Program-made: the position numbers and the translations under genes
Notes under the pieces: generated by a model
The model's database searches: none
What the model was told of the DNA's origin: nothing
What the model saw: only the letters and a program-made list of their open reading frames with translations
Assembly: GCA_964577305.1 (NCBI GenBank)
Contig: CAZNYS010000019.1
Location: 1-50,317 of the forward strand
DNA length: 50,317 nt
Source of the DNA: UBA9300 sp964577305
GTDB taxonomy: Bacteria > Bacteroidota > Bacteroidia > Bacteroidales > VadinHA17
Direction: 5' to 3'
Part shown: positions 8,586 to 16,907 of the stretch, piece by piece
Layout of the letters: each line of letters starts with the position of its first letter
How positions within the stretch are numbered: position 1 is the first letter of the stretch

Positions 8586-10622
8586 ATGAAATATACAGTC
8601 ATCCCAAGTATTATTATTACTCTATTAGTTCTTACAGGATGTAAAAAAACTGTTGAAAGGCCACTTTACCCTGTTAACCCCAAACCACTGGTACAGGAGG
8701 CATACATTAAGCTGCCCCTGGGCAGTGTCAGGCCCGGGGGCTGGCTGGAGGACCAGCTGGAGATACAGGCCTCCGGACTTACCGGTCACCTGGATGAATT
8801 CTGGGAAGACCTTGTTCATTCAGGATGGAAAGGCAAAGGCGGTGAATCATGGGAAAGAGGCCCCTATTACCTGGATGGCCTTATACCCCTGGCATATACT
8901 CTCAATAATAACAGGCTGAAGCTTAAGGTTGACGAATGGATGGATATTATATTAAACAGCTCACGACCTGACGGCTGGTTCGGACCTGAAACTACTACTG
9001 ACAGGTGGCCACTGGCAGTGGCTTCCAAAGTACTGATGGAATATTACGAGGCAACAGGAAACCAGAAGGCACTGGATGTGATTACAGGCTATTTCAGGTA
9101 CCTGCATGATAATGAACCCGACTGGCCCGATAAGGAATGGAGGGGAGTGAGGGCAATGGAACATGCCGTTGTCGGATACTGGCTGTACAAAAGACTGAAA
9201 GAACCATGGATACTCGAAACAATTGAATCAATACAGAAAAACAGTTTTGACTGGACTGAATACTACTGCACTTTTCCCTGGGATTCAACTGCTGTTACAG
9301 AAGGACTGATACCTCATAACTGGCAGGCTGAGGGACTTACCGCACACGTGGTAAATAATGCCATGGCCATCAAATACCCGGGATTATGGTACCAGCAGTC
9401 AAATGACGACAGATACAGGGAAGCTGTATTCACAGGTTTAGAAAATTATATCAAACACCATGACCAGGCTGCAGGAAGGTTCTCTGGTGATGAACACCTG
9501 TCAGGTAAAAGCCCGGCCCAGGGAACCGAGATGTGTGCAGTGGTGGAATATATGTATTCACTGGAAAAACTGTTCAGTATATTGGGTGATATCTTACTTG
9601 CCGACAGGCTTGAATACCTGGCATATAATGCATTACCAGGGACAATGACAGCTGACGGATGGACACACCAGTACGACCAGCAGTCAAACCAGGTACTGGT
9701 AAGTGTAGCAGAAAGGAACTGGAGCACAAACAGGGATGAATCAAATATATATGGTCTTATGCCCAATTATCCCTGCTGCCTGGCTAATATGCATCAGGGC
9801 TGGCCAAAATTCGTTGAGCATATGTGGATGGCAACACATGATAATGGACTTATGGCAGGTGTATACGGACCATCCTCAGTGAAAGCACTGGTGGGTAAAG
9901 GTACAGTTGTTAAGATAACAGAAGAAACAGACTACCCTTTTGAGGGGAATATAATGTTTAAAATAGAAACTGTAAAAAAGGTAAAATTTCCTGTTTACCT
10001 CAGGATACCCTTCTGGAGTGAAGAAAGCACCATAGAATATAAAGGTGAAAAAATAATTGCAAAGGCTGGTGAAATAGTAAAGCTAAGTGGCAAATGGGAA
10101 AATGGTGATTCAATATCACTGAATTTACCATTTAATATAAGAACAGAAAGAAGGTATAATAATTCCATTTCAATATTACGGGGGCCTTTATATTATTCAC
10201 TCAGAATTGGTAAAGAATATTCAAATGCTGAAATGAGTTATAAGAAATATGATTATTTGGGTGCAATGGACTGGCAGATAACAGCATCTACAGACTGGAA
10301 CTATGGTTTACTTTTTGATGAAGAAAATCCTGGTGAGAGCATAATAGTGGAAAAACATCCGGTCACAGAATACCCGTTTGCTGATAAAGGTGATGTCTTA
10401 TGGTCCGGTGAAAATGAACAACACATTACCTGGGATAAAGATGCACCGGTAGTTATAAGGGTACAGGGTGTAAAAATACCGGGCTGGGGCCTGGAAAATA
10501 ACTCGGCAGCCAATCCACCGCCTGGTCCTGTTATTTCTGATGGTGAAGCAGAAGAAATAGAGCTAGTACCCTATGGTTGTGCCAAACTGAGGATAACGGA
10601 GTTCCCCGTTATCAAAAGATGA
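8586..10622 (+). CDS. GH127-like glycoside hydrolase lipoprotein
   Basis: This 678-residue enzyme is related to beta-L-arabinofuranosidases (DUF1680/GH127 clan). I chose the Met at 8586 because it opens a lipoprotein signal (MKYTVIPSIIITLLVLTGC). An upstream in-frame Met at 8520 has no signal character and sits in the palindrome cluster. The clan uses a zinc-thiolate site with one Glu and three Cys. Here TEMC gives Glu-315 and Cys-317, and YPCCLANMH gives Cys-397 and Cys-398, nearly the same spacing as in the characterised enzyme. An (alpha/alpha)6 barrel (about 90-410) is followed by beta-sandwich domains. It is probably on the cell surface or in the periplasm, releasing arabinose-type sugars. 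The exact sugar specificity is uncertain, since the clan also contains other families. The stop codon lies inside a heptad repeat. Confidence 0.88.
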   Translation: MKYTVIPSIIITLLVLTGCKKTVERPLYPVNPKPLVQEAYIKLPLGSVRPGGWLEDQLEIQASGLTGHLDEFWEDLVHSGWKGKGGESWERGPYYLDGLIPLAYTLNNNRLKLKVDEWMDIILNSSRPDGWFGPETTTDRWPLAVASKVLMEYYEATGNQKALDVITGYFRYLHDNEPDWPDKEWRGVRAMEHAVVGYWLYKRLKEPWILETIESIQKNSFDWTEYYCTFPWDSTAVTEGLIPHNWQAEGLTAHVVNNAMAIKYPGLWYQQSNDDRYREAVFTGLENYIKHHDQAAGRFSGDEHLSGKSPAQGTEMCAVVEYMYSLEKLFSILGDILLADRLEYLAYNALPGTMTADGWTHQYDQQSNQVLVSVAERNWSTNRDESNIYGLMPNYPCCLANMHQGWPKFVEHMWMATHDNGLMAGVYGPSSVKALVGKGTVVKITEETDYPFEGNIMFKIETVKKVKFPVYLRIPFWSEESTIEYKGEKIIAKAGEIVKLSGKWENGDSISLNLPFNIRTERRYNNSISILRGPLYYSLRIGKEYSNAEMSYKKYDYLGAMDWQITASTDWNYGLLFDEENPGESIIVEKHPVTEYPFADKGDVLWSGENEQHITWDKDAPVVIRVQGVKIPGWGLENNSAANPPPGPVISDGEAEEIELVPYGCAKLRITEFPVIKR

Positions 10623-10640
10623 GTTATGAGTTATGAATTA
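10616..10640 (+). repeat. heptad array overlapping the GH127-type stop
   Basis: A 7-base unit (GAGTTAT with variants) starts within the last Arg codon, provides the TGA stop (10620-10622) and continues about 17 bases downstream. Confidence 0.8.
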
Positions 10641-10659
10641 AAATTCGATATGGTTGTAA

Positions 10660-10690
10660 AGGGAGCTGCCTTTTGGTGGCTCTCTTCTTT
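10660..10690 (+). terminator. probable terminator after the GH127-type gene
   Basis: AGGGAGCTGCC (10660-10670) can pair with GGTGGCTCTCT (10675-10685) over 11 positions, three of them G-U, around a TTTT loop. A TCTTTTG tail follows on the plus strand. Confidence 0.65.
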
Positions 10691-10747
10691 TGACAGAGAG
10701 ACTCAGTGACTAAGAGACTAAGAAATTTAGTAGGTAGTTCAATTAAT

Positions 10748-11095
10748 TTACCAGGTCCATTTTTCAGGATTCAGGGACATATTGACAATTTTACCTATTA
10801 TGTGTTCATAGGTTTCATTAAGTTTCTTATTCTCTTCCGCTGAAATATATTCACATTCAAACGCGAAATCAAGCCATGTTTGAGTCTCGACTGCTTCGCC
10901 CTTAGAGTAAGAAAGTTTTGAGATGAATGCTTTTGGATATCTTCTTTTTCTGAAAGCTTCAGCAAGATTTGCATATACCGACCTTGATGACTTTCTGATC
11001 TGGTCAGTAGGAGAATATGTTTCTTCTTTAGGAAATAACTTTGATAATTCAAAGATTTTCATTGCCGATTCAAATGCCATTTTATAAACATCCAA
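10748..11095 (-). CDS. four-helix-bundle protein (23S rRNA IVS-like family)
   Basis: The 115 residues match the small four-helix-bundle family known from 23S rRNA intervening sequences and, more distantly, the Avd proteins of diversity-generating retroelements. The core phrase DQIRKSSRSVYANLAEAFRKRRYPKAF is typical (key residues S, N, A, E and the basic patch). Molecular function is unknown; free-standing copies are common in Bacteroidota. There is no ATG at the 5' end. The frame opens with TTG at 11095, but family-like residues RSHKDLDVYK are encoded further upstream, back to an ATT at 11120-11122, so the start is unresolved and the gene may be decaying. It stands alone, between the repeat arrays at 10691-10722 and 11171-11312, with no reverse transcriptase nearby. 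Confidence 0.8.
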   Translation of the reverse strand: MDVYKMAFESAMKIFELSKLFPKEETYSPTDQIRKSSRSVYANLAEAFRKRRYPKAFISKLSYSKGEAVETQTWLDFAFECEYISAEENKKLNETYEHIIGKIVNMSLNPEKWTW

Positions 11096-11170
11096 ATCCT
11101 TATGCGACCTTATTCTCGTAATGTTGGTAAAAAAACTATTTAATGGTAGATTCTTAGTATTGCTATTTCA

Positions 11171-11250
11171 CTTAGTCTCTCCGTCTCTTCGTCTCTTCGT
11201 CTCTTCGTCTCTTCGCCTCTTCGTCTCTTCGCCTCTTCGTCTCTCAGTCT
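11171..11250. repeat. octanucleotide tandem array, unit CGTCTCTT
   Basis: Eight in-phase 8-base units from 11182 to 11244 (CGTCTCTT five times plus a shortened last one, with CGCCTCTT at 11214 and 11230). The flanks CTTAGTCTCTC and CAGTCT are diverged units. An inverted, degenerate relative (GAGAGACTCAGTGACTAAG, 10696-10714) lies on the other side of the four-helix-bundle gene. Confidence 0.9.
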
Positions 11251-11270
11251 TTTTATCCAGCATTTCGCAA

Positions 11271-11312
11271 CTCATAACTCATAACTCATAACTCATAATT
11301 CATCTCTCATCG
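11271..11312. repeat. heptad array, unit CTCATAA
   Basis: Six in-phase 7-base units: CTCATAA four times, then TTCATCT and CTCATCG. It abuts the stop codon of the S37-like peptidase gene (11314-11316). Confidence 0.9.
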
Positions 11313-11313
11313 C

Positions 11314-12594
11314 TTATTCATTCAGCCAGTCGTGAATCGTTGTCAGCACCAATTCTCGCTGCTCTTCCGGCAGATTTCTGATCCGTGTCCGGTGATCGCC
11401 ACCTTCTTTCATGATCTTCAATGAATTGGAATTGCCACCGAGCTGAACACCGGTTGCTGACCATGTATCCTGCATTCCGTAAATAAAAATAAAATTATCA
11501 GCGTCGCGGACATATTCATCAACCTGTTTCATCAGTTCATAATCATAAACAAGTTCAACACCTTCTGGTGCAGAAAAAGTGAAATCAGGCATTTCAGAAT
11601 CTGTAACATACTGCAACTGATCGCCAAACACATCAAAGCGGTAACCGTAATAGCCTATTTCGGTGAGTGCCTGGTAAAAAAATGGTTCCAGGCCTTTAAT
11701 ACCCTGGTCAGAGAAATATCCAATATTGCTGATACTGAAAAACTGGTCAAACACCGAATCAGGTTCAGAATCAATGATTATCTCCTCACATTCTGTATTT
11801 CCCATTTGCCAGAATGCAAAATCATACTCAAGCACAGCATATTCGAAAGCCTTCTCAGGCCCACCTATCCTGTTGAATGTCATACCAGCATTGTCTGCCA
11901 TTTCCAGCACCATGGGGTAATAAACATCCCTGTTTTCAAGTATATGTTTCTGTGCCGCAAGTACCCTCTCCCTGCAATACTCAGATGCAATAGTATCAAG
12001 AAATGTATATATGCGCGGGTCTTCCGGTCCGAAGTTCAGGGGTGCCACATAAGGTACCCTGATATCAGCATCATCCGGGTAATAGTAACTGTGATAAATT
12101 ACTGTCTGACCTCCTTTGCTTATTCCCGTGGTAATCCATTTGCCACTGAACATTTCACTGAATAATTCTATTATCCTGTGATGATCAGAAGCAGCCTGGA
12201 ATGTATTTAAATATTCCCAGTCAAGACTGTCAGGTACCGATTCTCCAAAATAGCGATGCTCTGCTATGATCTGGTTGCAATCAAGATAATCTGCCAGTTC
12301 GGTTGTGTAATTCCTGCCTGCACCATATCCTTCTGTCACCAGCACAACCGGTTTATCAGCACCTGCATAGGAGAGATATATCCTCTGGCTGAATTTTTCT
12401 CCGTCCGGGTCATTATGATCAAGCGGCTGCAACAGGTGTATCTCAAAAGCCTGCTTAAAAACAGATGTATCTGCCCTGATGGTATCTATCCTTTCAGCTT
12501 CAAGGCTGGCAAGCCTTTCATTAAGGCTCATGTACTTTTTGGCACATGAGGAAAGCAGCAAACCTGCCAGTAGAATTACAAATATTCTTTTCAT
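11314..12594 (-). CDS. S37-family (PS-10) prolyl aminopeptidase-like lipoprotein
   Basis: This 426-residue lipoprotein resembles peptidase family S37, whose known Streptomyces members release tri- and tetrapeptides after proline from peptide N-termini. The start is the Met at 12594, which opens the lipobox signal MKRIFVILLAGLLLSSC. An in-frame Met at 12645 only adds a non-signal leader. The nucleophile elbow GISKGGQT places the catalytic Ser at 159, preceded by EHRYFGESVPDSL and followed by PYVAPLNFGPEDPR, both typical of the family. The probable Asp and His lie near the C-terminus (YGMQDTWS and EGGDHRTRI). It probably faces the periplasm or cell surface. It diverges from an S9 peptidase gene across 240 bp. 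Confidence 0.87.
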   Translation of the reverse strand: MKRIFVILLAGLLLSSCAKKYMSLNERLASLEAERIDTIRADTSVFKQAFEIHLLQPLDHNDPDGEKFSQRIYLSYAGADKPVVLVTEGYGAGRNYTTELADYLDCNQIIAEHRYFGESVPDSLDWEYLNTFQAASDHHRIIELFSEMFSGKWITTGISKGGQTVIYHSYYYPDDADIRVPYVAPLNFGPEDPRIYTFLDTIASEYCRERVLAAQKHILENRDVYYPMVLEMADNAGMTFNRIGGPEKAFEYAVLEYDFAFWQMGNTECEEIIIDSEPDSVFDQFFSISNIGYFSDQGIKGLEPFFYQALTEIGYYGYRFDVFGDQLQYVTDSEMPDFTFSAPEGVELVYDYELMKQVDEYVRDADNFIFIYGMQDTWSATGVQLGGNSNSLKIMKEGGDHRTRIRNLPEEQRELVLTTIHDWLNE

Positions 12595-12612
12595 ACGTTT
12601 AAAATTTTTTGC

Positions 12613-12723
12613 CATGAAAATTTGCAAAAAATTTTCGCACGGCATGGAACCGCTCGTTCCTTGCTCTCACAAGAAAATTTTAATCATTTCTGTTTGCGAA
12701 AATTAATGCTTAAATTTTTCATG
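12613..12723. repeat. nested imperfect inverted repeat between divergent peptidase genes
   Basis: CATGAAAATTT (12613-12623) mirrors AAATTTTTCATG (12712-12723). Inside it AATTTTCGCA (12630-12639) is a perfect inverse of TGCGAAAATT (12695-12704). The left arm also contains a small GAAAATTT/AAATTTTC hairpin. The element fills much of the 240-bp gap; nothing else but AT-rich promoter space is seen there. Confidence 0.7.
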
Positions 12724-12834
12724 TTCGTTTCATATGATTTTTTTTTGGTACTTTTCAATATGCAAAAATACAAGTATTATTTTTTGCTTTCTATGGTATG
12801 TTTTGATTATGTTCATCCGTAAAAAATAACTGCT

Positions 12835-14994
12835 ATGAAAATAAATAATCAAAGTGTCTTTATCTACCAGATGAGAGGTAAGATAATATCCTTATTATTA
12901 AGTGCTTTTTTTATCTTACTTCAGGCAGGATCAGAGACATATTCTCAGAACAATAACTTCACCCTGAAACAGGTTATCTCCTACCCTTTCCCGAGTGGTC
13001 TGACTGTATCATCAGAGGGATCAAGGATTGCCTGGACGATAAATAAGGAAGGTATACGTAATATTTTTGTAGCTGAAGGACCTGAGTTTACAGCCCGCAA
13101 GCTTATTTATTACCCTGATGACGACGGCCAGTCTATATCATCACTCTCAATGTCTCCTGATGGAAATTGGTATGTTTATATCAGGGGTGGTGATTTTGGC
13201 TCAAACTGGCGTGATGACGAGCCGGTGAATGCATTATCACATCCCGAACCTCCCATCGTGCGTATCTGGAGTATACCCTTCAGTGGTGGTGAACCTGTCA
13301 TGCTGGCTGAAGGAGTTAACCCTGTAATCTCACCCGGCAGCAAGAGGGTTGCATTCACACGTGGAGGCCAGATATGGACAGTTCCAATTGATGGTTCAGA
13401 AAAAGCATCAAAACTGTTTACGTCAAGAGGAAATAACAGCTCACCTGTATGGTCACCCTGGGGTGATAAGATGGCTTTCAGATCATCAAGGGGTGATCAT
13501 TCCTTTATAGGTATATATAATGGTCAGGGCACACCAATCACATGGATGGACCCGGGATATGACCATGACAGCTCACCGGTGTGGTCACCCGATGGCAGTC
13601 ATATAGCATTCATACGTCAGCCCGGCAGTGGTGGGGCACCGGACTCAGCCCTTGCTTCAGTACCCAGGCCGTGGAAGATAATGGTTACTGATATTAATGG
13701 AAAAAGAAGTCATTGTGTCTGGGAATCGCCTCATACCATGCGCGGATCTGTTCCTTCAACCCAGGGAGGGACAAACCTGCACTGGGGAAATAACAGGATT
13801 ATATTTCTCTCCTACCATGATGGGTGGCCTCACCTGTATTCTGTTGATCCTGAAGGGGAAAACCTTACGTTATTAACCCCCGGCGAGTTTATGGCTGAAT
13901 ATATATCAATGAGTGCAGATGGCAAAAATTTATTCTTTGCAGGTAATACAGGCCCTGATAAGTTCGATATTGACCGCAGGCATATTGTAATGGTATCTGT
14001 AGATAAACAGGACATGAAGGTAATGACTCCCGGTGATGGTAATGAATGGACTCCATTCATGACAGGCGATGGAAAAAACCTGGTGTATATATCAGCCGGT
14101 GCACAGAGGCCCCCATTGGTGGAAGTAATGGAAATTTCCACCGGTCATAAGCAGATGCTTGCCGGGCATCTCATCCCTGATGATTATCCCGAATCAGAGC
14201 TGGTAAAACCCTTCCAGGCTATATTCAGGGCGCCTGACGGGACAAACATACATGGTACGGTATTCAATAATGAAAAAATAAAGGGTAAAAAGCCGGCTGT
14301 TATTTTTGTTCACGGTGGACCACCGAGGCAGATGCTCCTGGGTTGGCATTATTCATCGTACTATTCGAATGCATATGCAGTAAACCAGTATCTTGCATCC
14401 AGGGGCTTTGTTGTGTTATCAGTAAACTTCAGGCTTGGCATAGGTTATGGCTACGAATTCCACCACCCAGTAGATGGAGGAAGCAGTGGTGCTTCAGAGT
14501 ACCAGGATGTACTGGTTGCCCACAAATGGCTGTCAGAACAGGATTTTGTTGATGGAAAAAAGATAGGTATTTATGGCGGATCATACGGTGGTTACCTCAC
14601 TGCTATGGCCCTGGGACGTAATTCTGACCTGTTTGCAGCGGGAGTGGATATCTCCGGTGTTCATGACTGGACAGCATGGGGCAGATCATCATACTCAGGT
14701 AGCGGAGGGTATGAAAAAGTTCCGGATGCTGAATATGCGCTGGAGCTCGCATGGAAATCATCACCGGTAGCTGATGTTGAAGGATGGAAATCTCCCGGCC
14801 TGATAATACATGCTGATGACGACAGGAATGTTGATTATAACCAGTCTACAGACCTTGTCCAAAGGCTGAGGAAGCTAAATGCACCTTTTGAGACCATGAC
14901 GATAGTTGATGATACGCATCATTTTATGATTCATAAGAACCAGCTGGATGTCAATCAGGCTACGGTAGAGTTCCTGATGAAACACCTCAAGTAA
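12835..14994 (+). CDS. S9-family prolyl oligopeptidase-like serine peptidase
   Basis: The 719-residue exported enzyme has a signal peptide, WD/PD40-type beta-propeller repeats (about 40-440, with phrases such as SSPVWSPDGSHIAF) and a C-terminal alpha/beta hydrolase domain. The catalytic triad reads Ser-583 (GGSYGGY), Asp-663 (HADDDRNV) and His-695 (DDTHHF). Relatives are acylaminoacyl or dipeptidyl peptidases that act on short peptides. The propeller limits substrate size. Translation may start at 12835 or at the internal Met-13 (MRGKIISLLL), which gives a shorter and cleaner signal peptide. It converges on aminopeptidase P, and the two genes share a 70-bp repeat-filled gap. Confidence 0.93.
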   Translation: MKINNQSVFIYQMRGKIISLLLSAFFILLQAGSETYSQNNNFTLKQVISYPFPSGLTVSSEGSRIAWTINKEGIRNIFVAEGPEFTARKLIYYPDDDGQSISSLSMSPDGNWYVYIRGGDFGSNWRDDEPVNALSHPEPPIVRIWSIPFSGGEPVMLAEGVNPVISPGSKRVAFTRGGQIWTVPIDGSEKASKLFTSRGNNSSPVWSPWGDKMAFRSSRGDHSFIGIYNGQGTPITWMDPGYDHDSSPVWSPDGSHIAFIRQPGSGGAPDSALASVPRPWKIMVTDINGKRSHCVWESPHTMRGSVPSTQGGTNLHWGNNRIIFLSYHDGWPHLYSVDPEGENLTLLTPGEFMAEYISMSADGKNLFFAGNTGPDKFDIDRRHIVMVSVDKQDMKVMTPGDGNEWTPFMTGDGKNLVYISAGAQRPPLVEVMEISTGHKQMLAGHLIPDDYPESELVKPFQAIFRAPDGTNIHGTVFNNEKIKGKKPAVIFVHGGPPRQMLLGWHYSSYYSNAYAVNQYLASRGFVVLSVNFRLGIGYGYEFHHPVDGGSSGASEYQDVLVAHKWLSEQDFVDGKKIGIYGGSYGGYLTAMALGRNSDLFAAGVDISGVHDWTAWGRSSYSGSGGYEKVPDAEYALELAWKSSPVADVEGWKSPGLIIHADDDRNVDYNQSTDLVQRLRKLNAPFETMTIVDDTHHFMIHKNQLDVNQATVEFLMKHLK

Positions 14995-14996
14995 GT

Positions 14997-15063
14997 ATAA
15001 ATTATGAATTATAAATTATGAATTTTTTCGCATCTCATAATTCAGAATTCATAAATCATAATT
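14997..15063. repeat. heptad arrays in inverted orientation between convergent genes
   Basis: AAATTAT/GAATTAT units run from about 14999 to 15023, followed by mirror-image CTCATAA/TTCATAA units to 15063. The two halves can pair and abut the stop codons on both sides, so this may act as a bidirectional terminator. Confidence 0.75.
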
Positions 15064-16845
15064 CTAAATTGGCTGTGTTTTTCCCTTCAGCCATTCCTTT
15101 ATTTCGTCCGGCAATAGCTGGCTGAGAATATTGTAAACAAGCTCGTGATAATCATTCAACCATTTGATTTCGGACTCTGTCATCAGCTCTTTTGAGATAA
15201 GTGATGTGTCAATATAACATAAGGTCACCGTTTCAAACTTCAGGAACTTGCCATACTCTGTCTCCTTATCTTCAACACAGAGAATCAGGTTTTCAGTCCT
15301 GAAACCATATTCACCTTCCCTGTATATAGCCGGTTCATCAGCTGTAAGCATTCCGGGCTCGATAATAGTCTTAAGGTCGCCGGAAGCACCGGTACCAATT
15401 GTTTGCGGTCCCTCATGCACATTGAGGAAATACCCTACCCCATGGCCTGTACCATGGCCATAATTCATTCCCTGCTCCCATAGTGCCTTGCGTGCGAGTA
15501 TTTCAATCTGGTAACCTTTTGTTCCCAGTGGGAATTTTGCCATTGCCAGGTTTATCGTTCCTTTCAGGGCAAGGGTAAAATCTGTTTTTTGCTGTTCAGT
15601 AGGCTTTCCCAGGCAAACTGTGCGGGTCACATCAGTGGTGCCACCGTAATACTGGCCGCCACTATCAAGCAGGAAAATACCCTCAGGCTTTAGTTCAACA
15701 TCAGTTTCAGGCGTGGCACAATAATGTGGCAGCGCACCATGTTCCTTATACCCTGCTATAGTGGCAAAGCTGGGACCGATGCAGTCATCCTGCTGCATCC
15801 TGAATTCCAGCAGTTTATCTGCTGCACTTATCTCGGTTATCTTAGTTTTGCCAACCGAGTGTTCAAGCCAGTGAAAAAACCTGGTAAGTGCCAGTCCGTC
15901 TTTAATCATCACCTGCCTTATATTCTCTATCTCCACATCGTTCTTAACCGCTTTCATCCTTGTGGGTATGCTTATTTCTTCAATAATATCCACAGTACCT
16001 GGAATTGATTTAAACAGCGCTGCCGATGTTGTACCGGGAGTAATAATTATGCTTTTGCCACTTTCCAGCTTACCCAGTTCGGTATTTACCTGCTCATATG
16101 GAAGTATGGTTACGCCGTCAGCTTCCAGCTTTTCCTTAAGGCCGCCAGGTATTTTTACTCTATTTGAAAAGAGTAAAATTTGTTCTTGCCCGATGATTGA
16201 GAACGAGGTAAAAAGGGGACTGAACTTAACATCCCCACCCCTGATATTCAGCAGCCATGCTATATCATCAAGTGAAGTCAGAAGGTGATAATCAGCTCCC
16301 AATGACTGCATTCGTTCTCTTAAGGCAGCTATTTTCTCCTTCCTGCTTTTCCCTGCATATCTTACAGGATGTTCAAAAGCCTTTGCTATAGGCATGAATT
16401 CCCTGTCCTTCCAGATATCTGAAACAAGATCGTGTTCCAGATCTAGGTTTATTTTTTTCCTGGTAAAAGCTTTTTCTATCATCTGCACAATACCCAGAGG
16501 CATTATTCTGTCATCAGCTGCCACCCTGCTTCCTTTTTCAAGATTGGCTACCAGCCAGTCTATATATTCGGGTGTATGCGGTATTTTTAATTTCATAAGT
16601 TCAAAACCAGAGCCTTTTAACTGGTTTTCGGCCTGTATGAAATACCTTGAATCGGTCCACAGGCCAGCAAAACTTTCAGTTATCACAACATTGGCCGCAG
16701 AGCCTGTGAAGCCAGTCAGCCACCTGACAATCCTCCAGTGATCAGGTACATATTCACCCAGGTGAGGATCAGTAACAGGTATGATGTAGGCATCTATACC
16801 GTTGTTTTTCATCTGTTTTCTAATAGATCCAAGGTTTCTGTTCAT
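15064..16845 (-). CDS. aminopeptidase P family protein (M24B, Xaa-Pro)
   Basis: The 593-residue protein lacks a signal peptide and is probably cytoplasmic. It releases the N-terminal residue from peptides whose second residue is proline. Two creatinase-like N-terminal domains (about 1-300) precede the pita-bread metallopeptidase domain. The dinuclear-metal motifs are present: DSGGQYYGGTTDVTRT, GHGTGHGVGYF (His-464 and His-468), DEPAIYREGEYGFR and TENLI. The length fits the long eukaryote-like aminopeptidase P subfamily found in Bacteroidota. It would complete degradation of X-Pro peptides left by the neighbouring exported peptidases. The upstream leader contains the palindrome at 16874-16907. 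Confidence 0.95.
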   Translation of the reverse strand: MNRNLGSIRKQMKNNGIDAYIIPVTDPHLGEYVPDHWRIVRWLTGFTGSAANVVITESFAGLWTDSRYFIQAENQLKGSGFELMKLKIPHTPEYIDWLVANLEKGSRVAADDRIMPLGIVQMIEKAFTRKKINLDLEHDLVSDIWKDREFMPIAKAFEHPVRYAGKSRKEKIAALRERMQSLGADYHLLTSLDDIAWLLNIRGGDVKFSPLFTSFSIIGQEQILLFSNRVKIPGGLKEKLEADGVTILPYEQVNTELGKLESGKSIIITPGTTSAALFKSIPGTVDIIEEISIPTRMKAVKNDVEIENIRQVMIKDGLALTRFFHWLEHSVGKTKITEISAADKLLEFRMQQDDCIGPSFATIAGYKEHGALPHYCATPETDVELKPEGIFLLDSGGQYYGGTTDVTRTVCLGKPTEQQKTDFTLALKGTINLAMAKFPLGTKGYQIEILARKALWEQGMNYGHGTGHGVGYFLNVHEGPQTIGTGASGDLKTIIEPGMLTADEPAIYREGEYGFRTENLILCVEDKETEYGKFLKFETVTLCYIDTSLISKELMTESEIKWLNDYHELVYNILSQLLPDEIKEWLKGKTQPI

Positions 16846-16873
16846 TGTTATGACGTATTATATTATTTACAAA

Positions 16874-16907
16874 GATGTAGAGACGCAAAATCTTGCGTCT
16901 CTACATC
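16874..16907. repeat. 34-bp palindrome, GACGCAA/TTGCGTC family
   Basis: Perfect 15-bp arms (GATGTAGAGACGCAA and its inverse) surround a 4-base AATC centre. It overlaps the last two bases of the stop codon of the YCF48-like gene and lies in the leader of the aminopeptidase P gene. Shorter relatives are at 24717-24734 and 26781-26800. Confidence 0.9.

Noticed and set aside
2960..10622. Complete polysaccharide utilisation locus
   Set aside because: Only one glycoside hydrolase is next to the SusCD pair, on the opposite strand, with no regulator.
10748..11095. Diversity-generating retroelement (Avd-like protein)
   Set aside because: The fold is similar, but no reverse transcriptase and no template or variable repeat is visible nearby.
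11171..11250. CRISPR-like array
   Set aside because: The repeated unit is only 8 bases with no unique spacers, and no cas genes are present.
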